Assembly (NCBI GenBank): GCA_026314275.1
Contig: CP111109.1
Location: forward strand, 1,550,001-1,614,000
Reading direction: 5' to 3'
Length of the DNA: 64,000 nucleotides
From: JAGOEY01 sp017997515
GTDB lineage: Bacteria; Pseudomonadota; Gammaproteobacteria; Burkholderiales; Burkholderiaceae_C
Shown: one piece after another, positions 36,009-44,295 of the stretch
Layout: each line of letters opens with the position of its first letter
Numbering within the stretch: the stretch's first letter is position 1
Made by a program: the position numbers and the translations under genes
Notes under the pieces: generated by a model
What the model saw: the letters and a program-made list of their open reading frames with translations, nothing else
Databases searched by the model: none
What the model was told of the DNA's origin: nothing

Positions 36009-36318
36009 CGTGGCCTGCGGCCCCGTGTGGCCCACGCTGACCAAGGCCATGCCCTGGGTGCCGCAGGGGCTGGACAACCTGGCCTGGTGGGTGCACATGG
36101 CCGGCGTGCCGGTGGTCGCCATCGGCGGCATCCTGGACCATGCCCAGGCCGCGCAGGCGGCCCAAAGCGGCGCCAGCGGCGTGTGCGTGGTGCGCGGGCT
36201 GGGCGACGACCCGGCGCAGACCCTGCCCGCGTGGCAGGTGGCACTGCAGGCCGGCCGCGCCGCACCGCGCCTGCCGGTGCCGGCGTGGCCGCACCCGTCG
36301 CTGCACGTGACGGCGTGA
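36009..36318 (+). pseudogene. thiE: Thiamine phosphate synthase, C-terminal fragment
   Basis: About 102 codons remain: GPVWPTLTKAMPWVPQGLDN and GVPVVAIGGILDHAQAAQAA match the phosphate-binding C-terminal half of ThiE TIM barrels, including the VAIGGI strand. The N-terminal half, with the pyrimidine-pyrophosphate site, is replaced by the IS91-like terminus. Together with thiD 104 bp downstream it was part of a thiamine synthesis operon; coupling of the HMP and thiazole moieties by this copy must be lost. Confidence 0.85.
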
Positions 36319-36361
36319 GCGCGTTGTGTCACGATGCGGCAGGTCAGGGCAGCGCTGCCGG

Positions 36362-36418
36362 TTGCTCTTTTTAACATAGCTGCTCGCGCTTGTGTGACGG
36401 GCGCTGGAGGCCATTTTG
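36362..36418 (+). repeat. R1 dispersed repeat upstream of thiD
   Basis: About 57 bp with the R1 pattern (ATAGCTGCTCGCGC, then GGCGCTGGAGGCCATTTT). It reaches within 4 nt of the thiD start, and its GGAGG is the best ribosome binding site available to thiD. Confidence 0.65.
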
Positions 36419-36421
36419 ACC

Positions 36422-37270
36422 ATGAAGAAGCTCGACCACAGCCAGGAATACCTTCGCGTACTGACCATCGCCGGCTCCGATTCGGGCGGCGGCGCCGGCA
36501 TCCAGGCCGATCTGAAAACCTTCGCCGCGCTGGGCGCCTACGGCATGAGCGCCATCACCGTGCTGACGGCGCAGAACACGCTGGGCGTGGCCGGCATCCA
36601 TGCCGCGCCACCCGACTTTCTGGCGGCGCAGATCGACGCCGTGGCCAGCGACATCGGCGTGCACGCGGTGAAGATCGGCATGCTGCATTCGCCCGAGCTG
36701 GTGCACACGGTGGCGCAGGCCATCGACCGCCATGCGCTGCCGCACGTGGTGCTCGACCCGGTGATGACCTCGGCCACCGGCGCGCGCCTGATCGAGCCGC
36801 CGGCCGTGCAGGCGCTGGTGGCCGAGCTGTTTCCGCGCGCCGCACTGATCACCCCCAACCTGGACGAAGCCGCGTTGCTGCTGGGCCGCCCGGTGGAAAG
36901 CGCGGCCGACATGCCCATCGCCGCGCAGGCGCTGCTGCAGATGGGCGCGCGCGCCGTGCTGCTGAAGGGCGGGCACCTGCCGGGCGAGCAGGTGCTCGAT
37001 CTGCTGATCGAGCGCGGCGCCGAGCCGCACGCCATGCAGCACGAGCGCGTGGACACGCGCAACCTGCATGGCGCGGGCTGCACGCTGTCTTCGGCGCTGG
37101 CGGTGTTTCTGGCGCAGGACTTGCCGCTGCGCCTGGCGGCCGAGGCGGCGCGCAGCTACGTGCTCGACGCGATCAAGGAAGGTGCGCTGGTGACCACGGG
37201 GCAGGGCGTGGGGCCGCTGAACCACGGCTTCTCGCCCCGCGCCACGGTGCTGCGCCAGCCCAAGGCATGA
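36422..37270 (+). CDS. thiD: Hydroxymethylpyrimidine (phospho)kinase
   Basis: ATG 36422 gives 282 residues. The ribokinase-like fold signatures are clear: LTIAGSDSGGGAGIQADLKT at the N-terminus, VKIGMLHS, VLDPVMTSATGARL, LITPNLDEAALLLG and the anion hole with catalytic aspartate region THNLHGAGCTLSSALA-type (here RNLHGAGCTLSSA). It phosphorylates HMP and HMP-phosphate in cytosolic thiamine biosynthesis. The partner thiE upstream is truncated, so this pathway step may rely on another thiE copy. The start site depends on a GGAGG supplied by repeat R1. Confidence 0.93.
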   Translation: MKKLDHSQEYLRVLTIAGSDSGGGAGIQADLKTFAALGAYGMSAITVLTAQNTLGVAGIHAAPPDFLAAQIDAVASDIGVHAVKIGMLHSPELVHTVAQAIDRHALPHVVLDPVMTSATGARLIEPPAVQALVAELFPRAALITPNLDEAALLLGRPVESAADMPIAAQALLQMGARAVLLKGGHLPGEQVLDLLIERGAEPHAMQHERVDTRNLHGAGCTLSSALAVFLAQDLPLRLAAEAARSYVLDAIKEGALVTTGQGVGPLNHGFSPRATVLRQPKA

Positions 37271-37300
37271 AAAAACCCGCCGGTGGCGGCGGGCTCCGGG
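37268..37300 (-). terminator. Rho-independent terminator for the minus-strand gene at 37345
   Basis: Read on the minus strand, CCCGCC-GCCACC-GGCGGG is followed by TTTTTTC. It overlaps the thiD stop region and could also serve thiD weakly. Confidence 0.6.
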
Positions 37301-37344
37301 GCGGGTGGGGCGCCGGCGCCACGGCGCCAACGCCCGGGTGAGCA

Positions 37345-37743
37345 TCACTTGCCGCGAATGCGCTCCACCGCGGCGTCGTAGGCAGCGCGCGCTTCGCGTT
37401 CGCAGCGGTCTTCGGCCTCGCCCTGCAGGTCGTCGCAGCGCTCTTCGGCGACTTCGTAGGTGGCCTTGGCCTTGGCCAGTTCCACCGCGCGGGCGTTCTT
37501 GTCGCTCGGCTCGCGCTGTTGCTCCAGTTCGGCGCGCGCGATGTTGCGCTTGCCCTTGGCTTCTTCCTCGCAGATGTCCTCGGCGTTGCCTTTCAGCTTG
37601 TCGCACTGGGCCTTGGCCGCTTTGTAGTCGGCGTTGATGCGGTCGCGCGCGGCGCTGTATTCGGCGCTGGTCATCGCCAGGCTGCTGCCGGCAAAGGTGC
37701 CGGCGGCCAGTGCCAGGATGAGCGCGGGGGTGAACTTGTGCAT
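37345..37743 (-). CDS. Exported hypothetical protein, Glu/Lys/Ala-rich
   Basis: Start at ATG 37743 behind AAGGAG; 132 residues. A signal peptide (MHKFTPALILALAAGTFAGSSLA) precedes a helical, charged domain with regularly spaced cysteines (AQCDKLKGNAEDICEEEAKG, EERCDDLQGEAEDRCERE), a repeated pattern suggesting disulfide-linked helical hairpins in the periplasm. Proteins of this kind are widespread in Burkholderiales and usually labelled hypothetical or TolA-like. Function is unknown. Confidence 0.75.
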   Translation of the reverse strand: MHKFTPALILALAAGTFAGSSLAMTSAEYSAARDRINADYKAAKAQCDKLKGNAEDICEEEAKGKRNIARAELEQQREPSDKNARAVELAKAKATYEVAEERCDDLQGEAEDRCEREARAAYDAAVERIRGK

Positions 37744-37909
37744 GGGGGTACTCCTTGGGGATGGTTGTCGCACGGTGTGGTGCGATGACTGAAAGTCTAC
37801 ATGAACTTACGTTGCTCTGAACGCTGAGCCCGTCGGCCAGCGCACGGCATTGCTGTGAGACCAGGCCGACGCACCTCGCACCGCGCACCGCATCCCCCAC
37901 AATCGCGCC

Positions 37910-38944
37910 ATGCTGACCTACCTGAATCCCGGGCAAAGCCAGCACGCGCCGCGCTTCGAGTTCTTTCGTGGCGAGCGCGTGCCCTGCTTCGAAGGGCCGG
38001 CCCGGGCCGATTTTGTCGAGCAGGCCTTGCGCGCGCGCGGCCATGCGCTGCGCATGCCCGAGGTGGACAGTACGCCGCAGCTCGCACGCATCCACACGCC
38101 GCGTTACCTCTGCTTTCTGCGCACCGCGTGGGACCAGTGGCTGGCGCTGGGTGCGGCCAATGCCGACGTGCAGCCGTTTCCTTCCGTGTGGCCCGTGCGC
38201 ACGCTGCGCAGCGATGTGGAGCCGGCCAACTTCACCGCGCGCCTGGGCCTGTATTCGATGGACAACGGCAGTCCTTTGTCGGCCGGCACCTGGGCCGCAG
38301 CCAAGATGGCCGCCGATGCGGCAGCCAGCGCCGCGCAGGCGCTGCAGGGTGGCGAGCGCGCCGTGTTCTGCGCCACGCGCCCGCCGGGCCACCATGCGGG
38401 GCCGGATTTCATGGGCGGCTACTGCTTTCTGAACAACGCCGCTGTGGCCGCGCAGGCGCTGCGCGACGGCGGCGCGGCGCGCGTGGCCGTGCTGGACGTG
38501 GACTACCACCACGGCAATGGCACCCAGGCCATCTTCTACGAGCGTGCCGATGTGCTGTTCGTCAGCATCCACGGCGACCCGCGCACCGAATACCCGTTCT
38601 ACCTGGGCCACGCCGATGAAACAGGGGCGGGCGAGGGCGCCGGCTGCAACCTGAACCTGCCGCTGCCCGCCGGCAGCAGCGCGGCGACGTGGTTCACCGC
38701 GCTCGAAGCGGCCTGCGCGCGTGTGGCGCGGCACCGGGCCGATGCGCTGGTGGTGTCGCTGGGGCTGGACACCTTCGCGGGCGACCCGATCAGCACCTTC
38801 CAGCTGCAGGCAGCGGATTTCACGTGCCTTGGCCAGCGGCTGCGGCGGCTCGGTCTGCCGGTCATCTTCGTGCTGGAAGGCGGCTACGCGGCGGCCGCCC
38901 TGGGTGAGAACGCCGTTTGCGTGCTGGAAGGGTTCGAGACATGA
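37910..38944 (+). CDS. Histone deacetylase family protein (acetylpolyamine amidohydrolase-like)
   Basis: 344 residues from ATG 37910. HDAC-fold signatures are intact: the tandem histidines in ATRPPGHHAG, FMGGYCFLNNAAVAA, the zinc ligands in VLDVDYHHGNGTQ, VSIHGDP, the third ligand aspartate in SLGLDTFAGDP and the glycine-rich LEGGY end. Bacterial members deacetylate acetylpolyamines or other small amides in the cytosol, using zinc. The stop overlaps the start of the next gene (ATGA), indicating translational coupling with the oxidoreductase. Confidence 0.88.
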   Translation: MLTYLNPGQSQHAPRFEFFRGERVPCFEGPARADFVEQALRARGHALRMPEVDSTPQLARIHTPRYLCFLRTAWDQWLALGAANADVQPFPSVWPVRTLRSDVEPANFTARLGLYSMDNGSPLSAGTWAAAKMAADAAASAAQALQGGERAVFCATRPPGHHAGPDFMGGYCFLNNAAVAAQALRDGGAARVAVLDVDYHHGNGTQAIFYERADVLFVSIHGDPRTEYPFYLGHADETGAGEGAGCNLNLPLPAGSSAATWFTALEAACARVARHRADALVVSLGLDTFAGDPISTFQLQAADFTCLGQRLRRLGLPVIFVLEGGYAAAALGENAVCVLEGFET

Positions 38945-39780
38945 GCGCCGAGCAGGTCGATACCGTGGTCATCGGCGCCGGCGTGGTGGGCCTGGCGGTG
39001 GCGCGCGCGCTGGCCCTGGCTGGGCGCGAGGTGATGGTGCTGGAGGCTGAACACACCTTCGGCACCATGACGAGCGCGCGCAACAGCGAGGTCATCCACG
39101 CCGGCATCTATTACCCCGCCGGCTCGCTGAAAAGCCGGCTGTGCGTGCAGGGCCGGCAGATGCTGTACGCCTACTGCGGCGAGCGTGGCATCGCGCACCG
39201 CCGCTGCGGCAAGCTCATCGTGGCGTGCAACGACGCCCAGGTGCGCGAACTGCGCGCCATCGAGGCGCGCGCCGTCGCCAACGGCGTGACCGACCTGCGC
39301 TGGCTCCCGCGTGCCGAGGCGCAGGCGCTGGAGCCGCAGCTCAGCTGCCAGGCCGCGCTGCTGTCGCCTTCCACCGGCATCGTCGACAGCCATGGCCTGA
39401 TGCTGTCGCTGCTGGGCGACGTGGAGAACGCCGGTGGCGTACTGGCGGTGAATTCCAAGGTGAATTGGCTTGCAGCGCAGGCAGGATCGGCGCTAGCAGC
39501 TATCAAGATAGGAGTTTCCGACCCCGGCCAGAGCGGTGACGAACTGGTGCTGCAAGCCCGTCAGGTCGTCAACGCCGCCGGCCTGGGCGCCATCGCGCTG
39601 GCGCATCGAACGCAGGGCCTGGCGCCCGAGCATCGCCCGCCAATGCCGACGCACTGGGCCAAGGGCAACTACTTCACCCTCGGCGGCCGTGCGCCGTTCG
39701 CGCACCTGATCTACCCCGTGGTCGAGCGCGATTCGCCCAGTCTGGGCGTGCATCTCACGCTCGACCTGGGCGGCCAGGCA
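38941..39780 (+). pseudogene. L-2-hydroxyglutarate oxidase-like FAD enzyme, C-terminally truncated
   Basis: ATG 38941 overlaps the upstream stop. About 280 residues remain of a roughly 370-residue DAO-fold protein: dinucleotide-binding VIGAGVVGLAVARALALAG, then NSEVIHAGIYYPAGSLKSRLC typical of LhgO-like enzymes, and KGNYFTLGGRAPFAHLIYP. Copy J begins at about 39780 and removes the C-terminal catalytic cap and final FAD contacts. A partial R1 repeat at 39489-39513 is read in frame (ALAAIKIG). Confidence 0.82.
39489..39513 (-). repeat. Partial R1 repeat inside the LhgO-like gene
   Basis: On the minus strand TCCTATCTTGATAGCTGCTA followed by GCGC matches the first half of R1. It is in frame with the host gene and adds about 8 residues. 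Confidence 0.5.
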
Positions 39781-40771
39781 GAACTGTGACGCCAAAGACA
39801 TGCTGGGCTACAAACACAGCGGCTTCTCGGTGGACGCCGGTGTCTGCATCGAAGCCCACGACCGCGCTGCGCTGGAGCGGCTGCTGCGCTATTGCGCGCG
39901 TCCACCGTTTTCCATGGAGCGCCTACGCAAAGAGGGAAGCAAACTGGTGTACCGCTGCGGCAAGCAGCGCAGCGAACCCACCAGCGACAAGCGCGGTGCC
40001 AAGGTTGATGAGCTGCACCTCACACCGCTGGAGCTGATCGACCGCATTGCCGCGCTGGTTCCCCCGCCACGCACCCACCGGCACCGCTATTTTGGCGTGT
40101 TGGCACCCAACTCGCCGCTCAGGGCTGCGGTGACGGCGCTGGCGACACCGGCGCAAGCCGCTCCCGTGCTGGGCGCGTCGATCAGCACGGGGGAGTGCGC
40201 GCCTGGTGTGGTACCGATGAGCAGCGCGCTGCCATCCCAGAGCGAGCCGGTGCTGCCCAAGCGTGCAGCGCACTACCTGTGGGCGGTGCTGATCGCCCGC
40301 ATCTACGAGGTGTTCCCCCTCTTGTGTCCGCTGTGTGGCGGGCAGATGCGCATCATCGCGTTCATTACGCACAGCGCTGACATCCGGCACATCCTGGACC
40401 ACATCGGGGCAGATTCAGAGCCACCCCGCATCTCCCCGGCGCGCGGGCCACCGCTGTGGGATGACTGTAGTGATGCGCAGATGGATGACGGGGCGCAAAC
40501 CGAGCCAGCAGACTGGGACCTGGCGGCGCAACCGGCACCGGACTTTGAGGTCGATCAGCGCATCAGTTGGTGAATGAACAAAGCGGCGATTTTGACTTGC
40601 CGCGAACTGGCTCTGCGCCCGGTACACGCCGAGCGCCGCAAATCACTCTCCTGAACGCCAAACCCTGGTGGTGAACCTGACACCTGGGCGGGAAAATCGA
40701 GTGTCTCAGCCGGCTTGATGGCGCTTCCGCGGTGCGATACTTGGCCTCATGCGGTTAAAACGCCTATCCGT
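39780..40771 (+). mobile_element. IS91-family element copy J, 5'-truncated
   Basis: Element sequence begins at about 39780 (AGAACTGTGACGCC) and ends at 40771. The last copy in the window; beyond it no further element is found. Confidence 0.9.
39782..40573 (+). pseudogene. IS91-family transposase, C-terminal fragment (copy J)
   Basis: The frame covers about residues 257-519, starting NCDAKDMLGYKHSG. It keeps the tyrosine region and zinc pair only. Variants are Q in CGGQMR and D in DWDL, as in copy D. Confidence 0.88.
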
Positions 40772-40816
40772 GGCCGCCACTGTGCTGACCTTCACCCCTC
40801 TTTTGCTGCTGTCCCT

Positions 40817-42154
40817 ATGCCTTTGACACCCCGCCTGCGCGACCTGCTGCGCCACAGCGCCTGGGTGTGTGTCTACCTGCTGTTCATCCTCGCGCCGCTC
40901 CTGGTGCTGCTGGTGGGCACCCTGCCGCCAAGCCGTGACTTCTGGACCGAATTCGCGGTCGCGCTCGGTTACTCGGGCCTGGCCATGATGGGCCTGCAGT
41001 TCGGGTTGACGGCGCGCTTTCGCCACGTCACCGCGCCCTGGGGCGAAGACGTGATCTACCACTTCCACCGCCGCCTGTCGCTGGTGGCAGTGGGCCTGGT
41101 GGTGGTGCACCCGCTGATCCTGCTCGCCATTGGCTCCGACAAACTGGGCATGCCCGACTCCCTGGCGGACGTGCCGCTGGGCGCGGTAGCAGCTTTCGGC
41201 TCGCTCGGCGCACTGGTGGTGCTGGTGGTGACCGCCTTGTGGCGCGTGCGCTTGCGCATCAGCTACGAACTCTGGCACGCCTCCCACATCGTGCTGGCGC
41301 TGGTAGCCGTGGGCGGCGGCCTGGTGCACATGGTGGGCTGGGGCTTTTACCTGGCCGACCCCTGGAAGCGCGCACTGTGGATCTGCATGGCCGTGTTCTG
41401 GCTGGCGCTGCTCTCGTATGTGCGCGTGTTCAAACCCCTGTTCCAGCTGCGCCGCCCCTACCGTGTCGCTGAAGTTCGCCGCGAGCGTGGCGACACCGTC
41501 ACGCTGGTGATGCACCCCGAAGGCCACACCGGCTGGCGCTTCACGCCGGGCCAGTTTGGCTGGCTGACGCTGTGGGGCAGCCCGTTCAAAATCACCGCCC
41601 ATCCGTTCTCGTTCTCGTCCAGCGCCGAAGCGCCCGACGGCCGCGTCGAGATGAGCATCCGCAACCTCGGCGACTTCACCCGGGGGATTGCGCAGGTGCC
41701 CGTGGGCCAGCGCGTCTACCTCGACGGCCCCTACGGCGCATTCACCATCGGCAACCCGGCTGACATGCATGTGCTGGTGGCCGGCGGCATCGGCATCACC
41801 CCCATGATGAGCATGGTGCGCACCCTGGCCGACCGGGGCGACAAACGCCCCCTGGTGCTGCTGTATGGCAGCCGCGACTGGGAGTCCATCACCTTTCGCG
41901 AAGAGCTGGAACAGCTCAAGGCACGGCTCGACCTGACCGTGGTGCACGTACTGTCCAACCCACCTCCAGGCTGGACGGGCGAGCAAGGACGCATCACCGC
42001 CGACCTGTTCAAACGCCACCTGCCACCCAACTACGACGCCCACGAATACTTCATCTGCGGCCCCGACCCCATGATGGACGCCATCGAAACTGCACTGGAT
42101 GCGCTGCAAGTGCCCCGCTCCAAATACCACTCCGAACGCTACAGCTTTGTGTAG
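40817..42154 (+). CDS. Ferric reductase-like transmembrane protein with FAD/NAD(P) ferredoxin-reductase domain
   Basis: Start at ATG 40817 (MPLTPRLRDLLRHSAW), 45 bp past the element terminus; 445 residues. Six or so membrane helices (residues 10-215) carry paired histidines for haem (FHRRLSLVAVGLVVVHP and LWHASHIVLALVAVGGGLVH). The cytosolic half has the FAD-binding HPFSFSS motif, GPYGAFT and the NAD(P)-binding VLVAGGIGITPMMSM and YFICGPDPMM segments. Such proteins move electrons from NAD(P)H across the membrane to ferric iron or other acceptors. Copy J has removed the native upstream region, so expression may depend on the element end. Confidence 0.85.
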   Translation: MPLTPRLRDLLRHSAWVCVYLLFILAPLLVLLVGTLPPSRDFWTEFAVALGYSGLAMMGLQFGLTARFRHVTAPWGEDVIYHFHRRLSLVAVGLVVVHPLILLAIGSDKLGMPDSLADVPLGAVAAFGSLGALVVLVVTALWRVRLRISYELWHASHIVLALVAVGGGLVHMVGWGFYLADPWKRALWICMAVFWLALLSYVRVFKPLFQLRRPYRVAEVRRERGDTVTLVMHPEGHTGWRFTPGQFGWLTLWGSPFKITAHPFSFSSSAEAPDGRVEMSIRNLGDFTRGIAQVPVGQRVYLDGPYGAFTIGNPADMHVLVAGGIGITPMMSMVRTLADRGDKRPLVLLYGSRDWESITFREELEQLKARLDLTVVHVLSNPPPGWTGEQGRITADLFKRHLPPNYDAHEYFICGPDPMMDAIETALDALQVPRSKYHSERYSFV

Positions 42155-42230
42155 CCGCCAGCCCCATTCACGAAAATGTTTATGCCCATGAAACATGCAG
42201 CCTTAACGCACGGTCTGCGCACCACCCCTA

Positions 42231-42325
42231 CCAGCAGACACCACGGAGCCGGCTCTGCCAGGCCGCAGGTGTCGCCCTCTGCAAGCGGGATGGCGAGAGC
42301 GCAGCGAAGCCTGGGGGTACACCCC
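42231..42325 (+). repeat. R2 dispersed repeat
   Basis: About 95 bp of the R2 family (CCACGGAGCCGGCTCTGCCA ... GAAGCCTGGGGGTACACCCC), in the gap between the reductase genes. The remainder of 42155-42419 shows no gene. Confidence 0.65.
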
Positions 42326-42419
42326 TGATGCGCCGTTTGTTTGCAGATCGGCTGGTGGTGACCAGCGCTGTTGTCGTAGTGCTGGTTGCTGCGCTGTTCG
42401 CCTGCCTGCGTACCAGCGC

Positions 42420-42938
42420 ATGACACAGATGCCTTCACCGCCCCAAGCCCAGCCCCCATCCTTTGCCGCCTTCGAGTTTCGCACTGCGCTGGGCATGTTT
42501 GCCACCGGCGTGACCATCGTCACGGCGCGTACGGCTGCGGGTGAGCTGGTGGGGCTGACCGCCAACTCGTTCAACTCGGTGTCGCTGAACCCGCCGCTGG
42601 TACTGTGGAGCCTGTCCAAGATGGCCGGCTCGATGGCGGCGTTCAGCACCGGCTCCCACTACGCCATCAACATCCTCGCCGCAGACCAGAAAGACCTGGC
42701 CCAGCGTTTTGCCACCCGGCGCGAAGACCGCTGGAGCGGCGTGGAGTTCACCGAAGGCACCGCCGGAGCGCCCTTGCTCTGCGGTGCGGCAGCCAGTTTT
42801 GAATGCTTCAACCGCAGCCGCTACGAAGAAGGCGACCACGTGATCTTCGTAGGCCAGGTGGAGCACTGCAGCACCCGCATGGGTGCGTCCCCCCTGCTGT
42901 TCCACGGCGGGCAGTTCTACACCGAACACCCACTCTAG
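42420..42938 (+). CDS. Flavin reductase family protein (FMN-binding split barrel)
   Basis: 172 residues from ATG 42420. The RutF/HpaC-like pattern is complete: FRTALGMFATGVTIVTA, LVGLTANSFNSVSLNPPLVLWSL, HYAINILAADQKDLAQRFA and the final FVGQVEHCS with HGGQFY. These enzymes reduce FMN or FAD with NAD(P)H, feeding two-component monooxygenases, or bind flavin as a redox module. No monooxygenase partner lies beside it. Confidence 0.88.
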   Translation: MTQMPSPPQAQPPSFAAFEFRTALGMFATGVTIVTARTAAGELVGLTANSFNSVSLNPPLVLWSLSKMAGSMAAFSTGSHYAINILAADQKDLAQRFATRREDRWSGVEFTEGTAGAPLLCGAAASFECFNRSRYEEGDHVIFVGQVEHCSTRMGASPLLFHGGQFYTEHPL

Positions 42939-42973
42939 AACCCCGCCCAAAAAGCACAGAACGAGTGGTGCAC

Positions 42974-43030
42974 GCTATAAATTAAATAGCTGCCCGCGCA
43001 CAGTGTATAAGCGCCAGAGGCCAATTTGGC
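42974..43030 (+). repeat. R1 dispersed repeat
   Basis: GCTATAAATTAAATAGCTGC followed by CCGCGCACAGTGTATAAGCG and CCAGAGGCCAATTTGG. It contains both R1 hairpins and precedes an R2 copy by about 50 bp in the same orientation. Confidence 0.7.
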
Positions 43031-43081
43031 TTAAATATTCACCCCGCCAACAGCGCAAAGTGCGAAGCACCAGCGCAAGTC

Positions 43082-43182
43082 CAGCAAACACCGTGGAACC
43101 GGCTCCGCCGGGCCACTGGTGTTGCCCCCTGCAAGGGGGAAGGCGGAAGCGGAACGCAGTCCGCGCAGCCTGGGGGTGTGCC
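43082..43182 (+). repeat. R2 dispersed repeat abutting the minE stop
   Basis: About 100 bp ending CCTGGGGGTGTGCCTA; the final CTA is the complement of the minE TAG stop codon. Contains the internal GCCCCCTGCAAGGGGGA palindrome. Confidence 0.7.
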
Positions 43183-43439
43183 TATTTTTCGGGCAGCTCG
43201 ATCTTGACTTCGAGCACATCAAAATTGTCCTGGCGTTCCAGGTTCACCTTGATGTCGTCGGGGCTGATGGCCACGTATTTGCTGATCACCGCAATCAGCT
43301 CGCGCTGCAGGTCGGGCAGGTAGTCGGGGCGGCTGCCGCCACGGCCGGTGCGTTCGTGCGCGAGGATGATCTGCAGCCGCTCCTTGGCGACGTTGGCGGT
43401 TTTTTTCTTTTCACCGAACAGCAGGGAAATCAGTGACAT
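43182..43439 (-). CDS. minE: Cell division topological specificity factor MinE
   Basis: 85 residues from ATG 43439. The N-terminal membrane-targeting and MinD-binding segment (SLISLLFGEKKKTANVAKERLQI) is followed by the dimerisation domain (YLPDLQRELIAVISKYV, VNLERQDNFDVLEVKIELP). MinE displaces MinD from the membrane and drives pole-to-pole oscillation. It is the last gene of the minC-minD-minE operon, 5 bp after minD, with its stop codon at the edge of an R2 repeat. Confidence 0.95.
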   Translation of the reverse strand: MSLISLLFGEKKKTANVAKERLQIILAHERTGRGGSRPDYLPDLQRELIAVISKYVAISPDDIKVNLERQDNFDVLEVKIELPEK

Positions 43440-43444
43440 GCCAC

Positions 43445-44260
43445 TTACCTCCCACCAAACATGCGTTTGAAGAAACCGGGTTTTTGCGCATCGGTGAAGC
43501 GCAGGGGCACGTCCTCGCCCAGGAAGCGGGCCACCACGTCCTTGTAGGCCTCGGCCACGTCGCTGCCGGTCTGGTGCACGGCGGGCACACCCTGGTTGGA
43601 GGCCTGCAGCACGGCTTCGGACTCGGGGATCACACCGATGAGTTTGATGCGCAGGATGTCGTTGATGTCCTGCAGCGACAGCATCTGGCCGTCTTCCACA
43701 CGGTTGGGGTTGTAGCGGGTGATGAGCAGATGCTCCTTCACCGGCTCGCCGCCTTCGATGGCGCGTTTGGTCTTGCTGCCCAGCATGCCGAGGATGCGGT
43801 CCGAGTCGCGCACCGATGACACTTCGGGGTTGGTCACCAGCAACGCCTCGTCGGCGAAGTGCATGGCCATGAGTGCGCCGGTTTCGATGCCTGCGGGCGA
43901 GTCACAGATGATGTACTCGAAGCCCATGTCGGCCAGGTCTTTCAGGATCTTTTCGACGCCGTCTTGCGAGAGGGCGTCCTTGTCGCGGGTTTGCGACGCG
44001 GCCAGCACAAACAGGTTGTCGCATTGTTTGTCCTTGATCAGCGCCTGGTGCAGGTTGGCCTCACCCTGGATGACGTTGATCAGGTCGTACACCACGCGGC
44101 GCTCACAGCCCATGATCAGGTCCAGATTGCGCAGGCCGACGTCGAAGTCGATCACCGCAGTCTTGTGGCCGCGCAGCGCGAGGCCGGAGGCAAAGCTGGC
44201 GCTGGTGGTGGTCTTGCCGACGCCACCCTTGCCCGAGGTCACCACAACAATTTTGGCCAT
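43445..44260 (-). CDS. minD: Septum site-determining ATPase MinD
   Basis: 271 residues from ATG 44260. The deviant Walker A motif SGKGGVGKTTTSA opens the protein, with VIDFDVGLRNLDLIMG as switch/Walker A' region and ICDSPAGIETGA as Walker B. The C-terminal GFFKRMFGGR is the amphipathic membrane-targeting helix. ATP-bound MinD recruits MinC to the membrane to block FtsZ rings near the poles. 35 bp separate it from minC. Confidence 0.96.
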   Translation of the reverse strand: MAKIVVVTSGKGGVGKTTTSASFASGLALRGHKTAVIDFDVGLRNLDLIMGCERRVVYDLINVIQGEANLHQALIKDKQCDNLFVLAASQTRDKDALSQDGVEKILKDLADMGFEYIICDSPAGIETGALMAMHFADEALLVTNPEVSSVRDSDRILGMLGSKTKRAIEGGEPVKEHLLITRYNPNRVEDGQMLSLQDINDILRIKLIGVIPESEAVLQASNQGVPAVHQTGSDVAEAYKDVVARFLGEDVPLRFTDAQKPGFFKRMFGGR

Positions 44261-44295
44261 GTGTGCAGTCTTTCAGTTCAGTATTAATTCGAGAA

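Noticed and set aside
36371..38734. A 787-codon open frame on the minus strand
   Set aside because: It is antisense to thiD, an exported protein and the deacetylase-like gene, and its translation is Arg/Gly/His-rich shadow sequence. High GC leaves such frames open by chance.
355..40771. The series of direct repeats as a CRISPR or satellite array
   Set aside because: The repeats are 0.9-1.9 kb transposon copies with spacers of very different length that contain genes; there are no short regular repeats or cas genes.
40706..42196. A 496-codon minus-strand frame opposite the ferric-reductase-like gene
   Set aside because: The plus-strand protein has clear haem, FAD and NAD motifs; the minus translation is rich in H, Q and G without a family pattern.
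42972..43035. R1 as a rho-independent terminator
   Set aside because: The hairpins are not followed by T-runs, and copies lie inside coding genes and upstream of starts.
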